Part shown: one piece after another, positions 61,368-64,000 of the stretch
Position numbering within the stretch: the stretch's first letter is position 1
Layout of the letters: each line of letters starts with the position of its first letter
NCBI RefSeq assembly: GCF_002803065.1
Contig: NZ_NNBL01000015.1
Location: 1-64,000 of the forward strand
Reading direction: 5' to 3'
Source of the DNA: Streptomyces sp. CB01635
GTDB lineage: Bacteria > Actinomycetota > Actinomycetes > Streptomycetales > Streptomycetaceae
Length of the DNA stretch: 64,000 bases
Notes under the pieces: model-generated
Seen by the model: only the letters and a program-made list of their open reading frames with translations
Told to the model about the DNA's origin: nothing
Database searches by the model: none
Translations under genes and position numbers: made by a program

Positions 61368-64000
61368 GTGAGCGAGATACCAGCGAAGGCCACGTCGTCC
61401 GAGGACACCTCGGGCGGGACGGCCGCGCGCGATGCGGCAGGCCCGCCCCGGGCCGAGACATGGCAGACCAGTCCGCCCGGCTCCATGTACGACTACATCA
61501 AGGTGGCCTCCTTCTCCATCGGCCCCGACGGCCTGATCGACCAGTGGAGCCGGCGCGCGGCACAGCTCTTCGGTGTCTGTGCACAGGAAGCCGTGGGCAA
61601 GGACCCCATCGAGGCCTTCGTCTCCACGGAACTGCGCGAGCGCGGCCACCGCAAGATGGTGGAGATCCTCGACGGCCGCGAGTGGACCGGCGTCGTCCCC
61701 TTCCGGATGCCGAGGGGCCGGGCGTCGGACCCGGGCGGCACCGAGTCCGACGAGCGCGATCCGCACGTCCCTGATCAGCACAGCCCCGGTCGGCCCCCCG
61801 AGCCGTATACGGAGGGGATCGCCGAGGTCTATGTGATGCCGACCGAGACGGAGTCCGGCGAGCGCGCCGCCGTCTGCATCGTCGTCGATGTCCGAGCCCT
61901 GCGCCGTATCGAGACGGACCTCGCCGCGTCGCAGGCCATTTTCGGCCAATCTCCCTTCGGCTTCCTGCTGTTCGGTACCGACCTGAAGGTGCAGCGGACC
62001 AACCGGCCCTTCGCCGCCGTCTTCGGCGGCCGGGCCGACGACCACCGCGGCCGCACCGTCCACGACTATCTGCCCCGCGGCGAGGCCGACCGCGTGCAGG
62101 CCGCGCTGCGCCGCGTCCTGGAGACCGGCGATTCCGTCACCGACATGCAGCTCGTCGGGCCCGCGCCCGACTCCGCCGAGCGTCGCCACTGGTCGATCAA
62201 CCTCTACCGCGTGCACAGCGGCAGCGGCCGGCCCATCGGCGTCGCCGGGCTCGCCACCGACGTCACCCGGCGTCACGCCGCCGCCCGCGAGGCGGCCCAC
62301 GCCCGCCGCAACCTTGCCCTCCTCAACGAGGCGGGCGCCCGTATAGGCAACTCGCTCGACCTGGAGACCACCGCCCGCGAGCTCCTCGACGTCGTCGTCC
62401 CCGGCTTCTGCGACCTCGCGTCCGTCGACCTCTACCAGGGCCTCCTCGCGGGCGACGAGTCGGCGCTCAACAGTCGCAGCCTCGCCGACGGCAGCGCCGA
62501 GCTGCGCAGGGTCGCCGCCGCGAGCGCCGTCGCCGACGTGCCGTACCTCGAAGCGTCCGGCGGTGACGGGGTCGTCGAGGTCGGGGCCGTCCACCGCTAC
62601 TCCTTCAACTCGCCCTGCGCGGACGCCCTGCGCACCGCCCGCCCCCAGTTCGTCCCCGCCGCGTCCGGCGGCCTCGTCCAGTCCACGCTGGCCGTGCCGA
62701 TGGTTGCCCATGACACCGTCGTCGGCCTCGCGCGCTTCGCCCGTACGAAGGGCAGCGAGCCCTTCAACGACCGCGACCGCGCCCTCGCCGTCGAACTCGC
62801 CGCCCGCGCCGCCGTCTGCATCGACAACGCCCGCCTCTACCGGCGTGAGCACGAGCGCGCCCTGATACTCCAGCGGTCGCTGCTCCCGCCGGACGACCCC
62901 GAGGCGTCCGGCCTCGACATCGCCTGCCGCTACCTGCCGGGCAACGCGGCCACCGAGGTCGGCGGCGACTGGTTCGACGTCATCGAGCTGCCGGGGCACA
63001 GAACCGCGCTCGTCGTCGGCGACGTCATGGGCCGCGGCCTGCGCGCCGCCGTCGCCATGGGCGAACTGCGCACCGCCGTACGGACCCTGGCCCTCCTCGA
63101 CCTCGAACCCGCCGAGGTGCTCTCCGCGCTCGACGAGATCGCCCGTGGCCTCGGCGCGCCCGGCAGCCCGTCGTCGCCGGCCCTCGGCCCCCGCGGCGGC
63201 GTCCAGCAGGCCACCCGCGCCGCCCGCAGGACCGGCGACGCCGACCTCTCCGAGGTCTACCTCGCCACCTGCGTGTACGCGGTCTACGACGCCGTGACGC
63301 GGCGCTGCACCTTCGCCAACGCGGGCCATCTGCCGCCCGTCCTGGTCGAGCCAGGCGATGGCGCGCTCATGCTCGACGTACCCCCGGGGATGCCGCTCGG
63401 CGTCGGCGGGGAACCCTTCGAGGAGGTCGAGGTCGAGCTGCCCGAGGGCTCACTCCTCGCCCTCTACACCGACGGCCTCGTGGAGTCCCGCGACCATCCC
63501 CTCGACGAGGGCCTCTCCGCGTTCCGCAGCGCCCTGGACGATCCCTCGCCCGCGCTCGAAGACGTCTGCGACCACGTGCTGGCCACGCTCGACACGCACC
63601 ACGGCGAGGACGACATCGCGCTGCTCATGGCCCGCGTGCAGGGCCTGCCGGCCGACGCCGTCGGCGACTGGACGCTGCCGCGCGAGCCGCGCTCGGTGGG
63701 CCGCGCCCGCGAGTTCACCCGCGCCAAGCTCACCGAATGGGACCTGGAGCCGCTCGTCGACACGACGGAACTCCTGGTCAGCGAGCTGGTCACCAATGCT
63801 CTGCGGTACGGCGAGGGCGACATCAGGCTGCGCCTCCTGCTCGACCGCACCCTCGTGTGCGAAGTGTGGGACGCGGGCCTCGTCCAGCCGCGCCGCCGCC
63901 GCGCACGCGACACGGACGAGGGCGGCCGCGGGCTTCAGCTCGTCGGCCTGCTCAGCGCGTCCTGGGGCTCGCGCAGGACGCCGCGCGGCAAGACCGTCTG
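61368..64000 (+). CDS. PAS-GAF-SpoIIE (PP2C) phosphatase with GHKL domain, 3' end outside the window
   Basis: At least 877 codons, open to the window edge. Two PAS-like regions come first (SFSIGPDGLIDQWSRRAAQLFG.., then SPFGFLLFGTDLKVQRTNRPFA). A GAF domain follows (RNLALLNEAGARIGNSLDLETTARELLD). Next is the SpoIIE/PP2C phosphatase (LPGNAATEVGGDWFDVIELPG, VVGDVMGRG, TDGLVESRD). The C-terminus is a GHKL ATPase (VSELVTNALRYG, GGRGLQLVG). This is the usual Streptomyces sensor phosphatase of sigma-B-type partner switching, combining anti-anti-sigma phosphatase and anti-sigma kinase activities. The GTG start has GGAGGGG 9 nt upstream. A long minus-strand open frame overlapping it is a shadow. Confidence 0.88.
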   Translation, partial: MSEIPAKATSSEDTSGGTAARDAAGPPRAETWQTSPPGSMYDYIKVASFSIGPDGLIDQWSRRAAQLFGVCAQEAVGKDPIEAFVSTELRERGHRKMVEILDGREWTGVVPFRMPRGRASDPGGTESDERDPHVPDQHSPGRPPEPYTEGIAEVYVMPTETESGERAAVCIVVDVRALRRIETDLAASQAIFGQSPFGFLLFGTDLKVQRTNRPFAAVFGGRADDHRGRTVHDYLPRGEADRVQAALRRVLETGDSVTDMQLVGPAPDSAERRHWSINLYRVHSGSGRPIGVAGLATDVTRRHAAAREAAHARRNLALLNEAGARIGNSLDLETTARELLDVVVPGFCDLASVDLYQGLLAGDESALNSRSLADGSAELRRVAAASAVADVPYLEASGGDGVVEVGAVHRYSFNSPCADALRTARPQFVPAASGGLVQSTLAVPMVAHDTVVGLARFARTKGSEPFNDRDRALAVELAARAAVCIDNARLYRREHERALILQRSLLPPDDPEASGLDIACRYLPGNAATEVGGDWFDVIELPGHRTALVVGDVMGRGLRAAVAMGELRTAVRTLALLDLEPAEVLSALDEIARGLGAPGSPSSPALGPRGGVQQATRAARRTGDADLSEVYLATCVYAVYDAVTRRCTFANAGHLPPVLVEPGDGALMLDVPPGMPLGVGGEPFEEVEVELPEGSLLALYTDGLVESRDHPLDEGLSAFRSALDDPSPALEDVCDHVLATLDTHHGEDDIALLMARVQGLPADAVGDWTLPREPRSVGRAREFTRAKLTEWDLEPLVDTTELLVSELVTNALRYGEGDIRLRLLLDRTLVCEVWDAGLVQPRRRRARDTDEGGRGLQLVGLLSASWGSRRTPRGKTV

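Noticed and set aside
61227..63329. 700-codon minus-strand frame near the right edge
   Set aside because: Lies over the PAS-GAF-SpoIIE phosphatase gene, which has clear domains; the minus frame is Gly/Ala-rich without motifs.

Overview
The window looks like the core chromosome of a Streptomyces. It has very high GC, coding frames dominated by G/C at third positions, many GTG starts, a WhiB-family regulator, a polyphosphate glucokinase, DUF397/XRE and SpoIIE-phosphatase signalling proteins, and housekeeping genes in a familiar Streptomyces order (fumC, class I fumarase, DUF1707, wblI-like, glpX, xseB/xseA, ispH, ppgK, ychF). No rRNA, tRNA, CRISPR array or insertion sequence was recognised.

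Bases 1-17,575 are ordinary core genome: a SAM methyltransferase, a DUF402 protein, two unrelated fumarases flanking a secreted SGNH hydrolase with a ricin-type lectin tail, a WhiB-like protein, fructose-1,6-bisphosphatase GlpX, a nitroreductase, exonuclease VII, an APC permease, IspH, polyphosphate glucokinase, a DUF6542 membrane protein and the GTPase YchF.

Bases 17,558-47,305 are a ~29.7 kb defence island that appears to have inserted exactly at the 3' end of ychF. A 14-bp piece of the ychF terminus (coding FRFNV) is repeated at the far end, and the decamer GTGCTGGGAT is clustered just inside both ends. The island carries a complete type 2 BREX (Pgl) system on the plus strand: pglW, pglX, pglY, pglZ, brxD and brxHI. 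Other modules occupy the gaps. Before pglW lie a DUF4143 ATPase and a coupled pair of unknown genes. Between pglW and pglX lies a coupled minus-strand triad (HEPN-like protein, KGGVGR-motif ParA-like ATPase, P-loop ATPase). Between pglX and pglY lie a WhiJ/Scr1-type regulator cassette, whose ATPase gene has a premature amber codon, and a coupled qatB-qatC pair without qatA or qatD. No integrase gene was found, so the island is probably immobile now.

Bases 47,310-64,000 return to core-type sequence: an SNF2 helicase with a helix-hairpin-helix, a double Lrp/AsnC regulator, an amidase/DUF3311/sodium-solute symporter operon, a secreted GH65 glycosidase, a HutC-type GntR regulator, an NCS1 permease with a cysteine-rich tail, a short SPOR-like protein, a Nudix hydrolase, a stand-alone GHKL ATPase and a PAS-GAF-PP2C-GHKL phosphatase that runs off the window.

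The strongest candidates for undescribed biology are the HEPN-like/KGGVGR/P-loop triad, the two-gene QatBC unit, and the way these modules are nested in the gaps of one BREX locus with duplicated ychF-derived ends. All functional calls rest on reading motifs and family resemblance; no database search was run.
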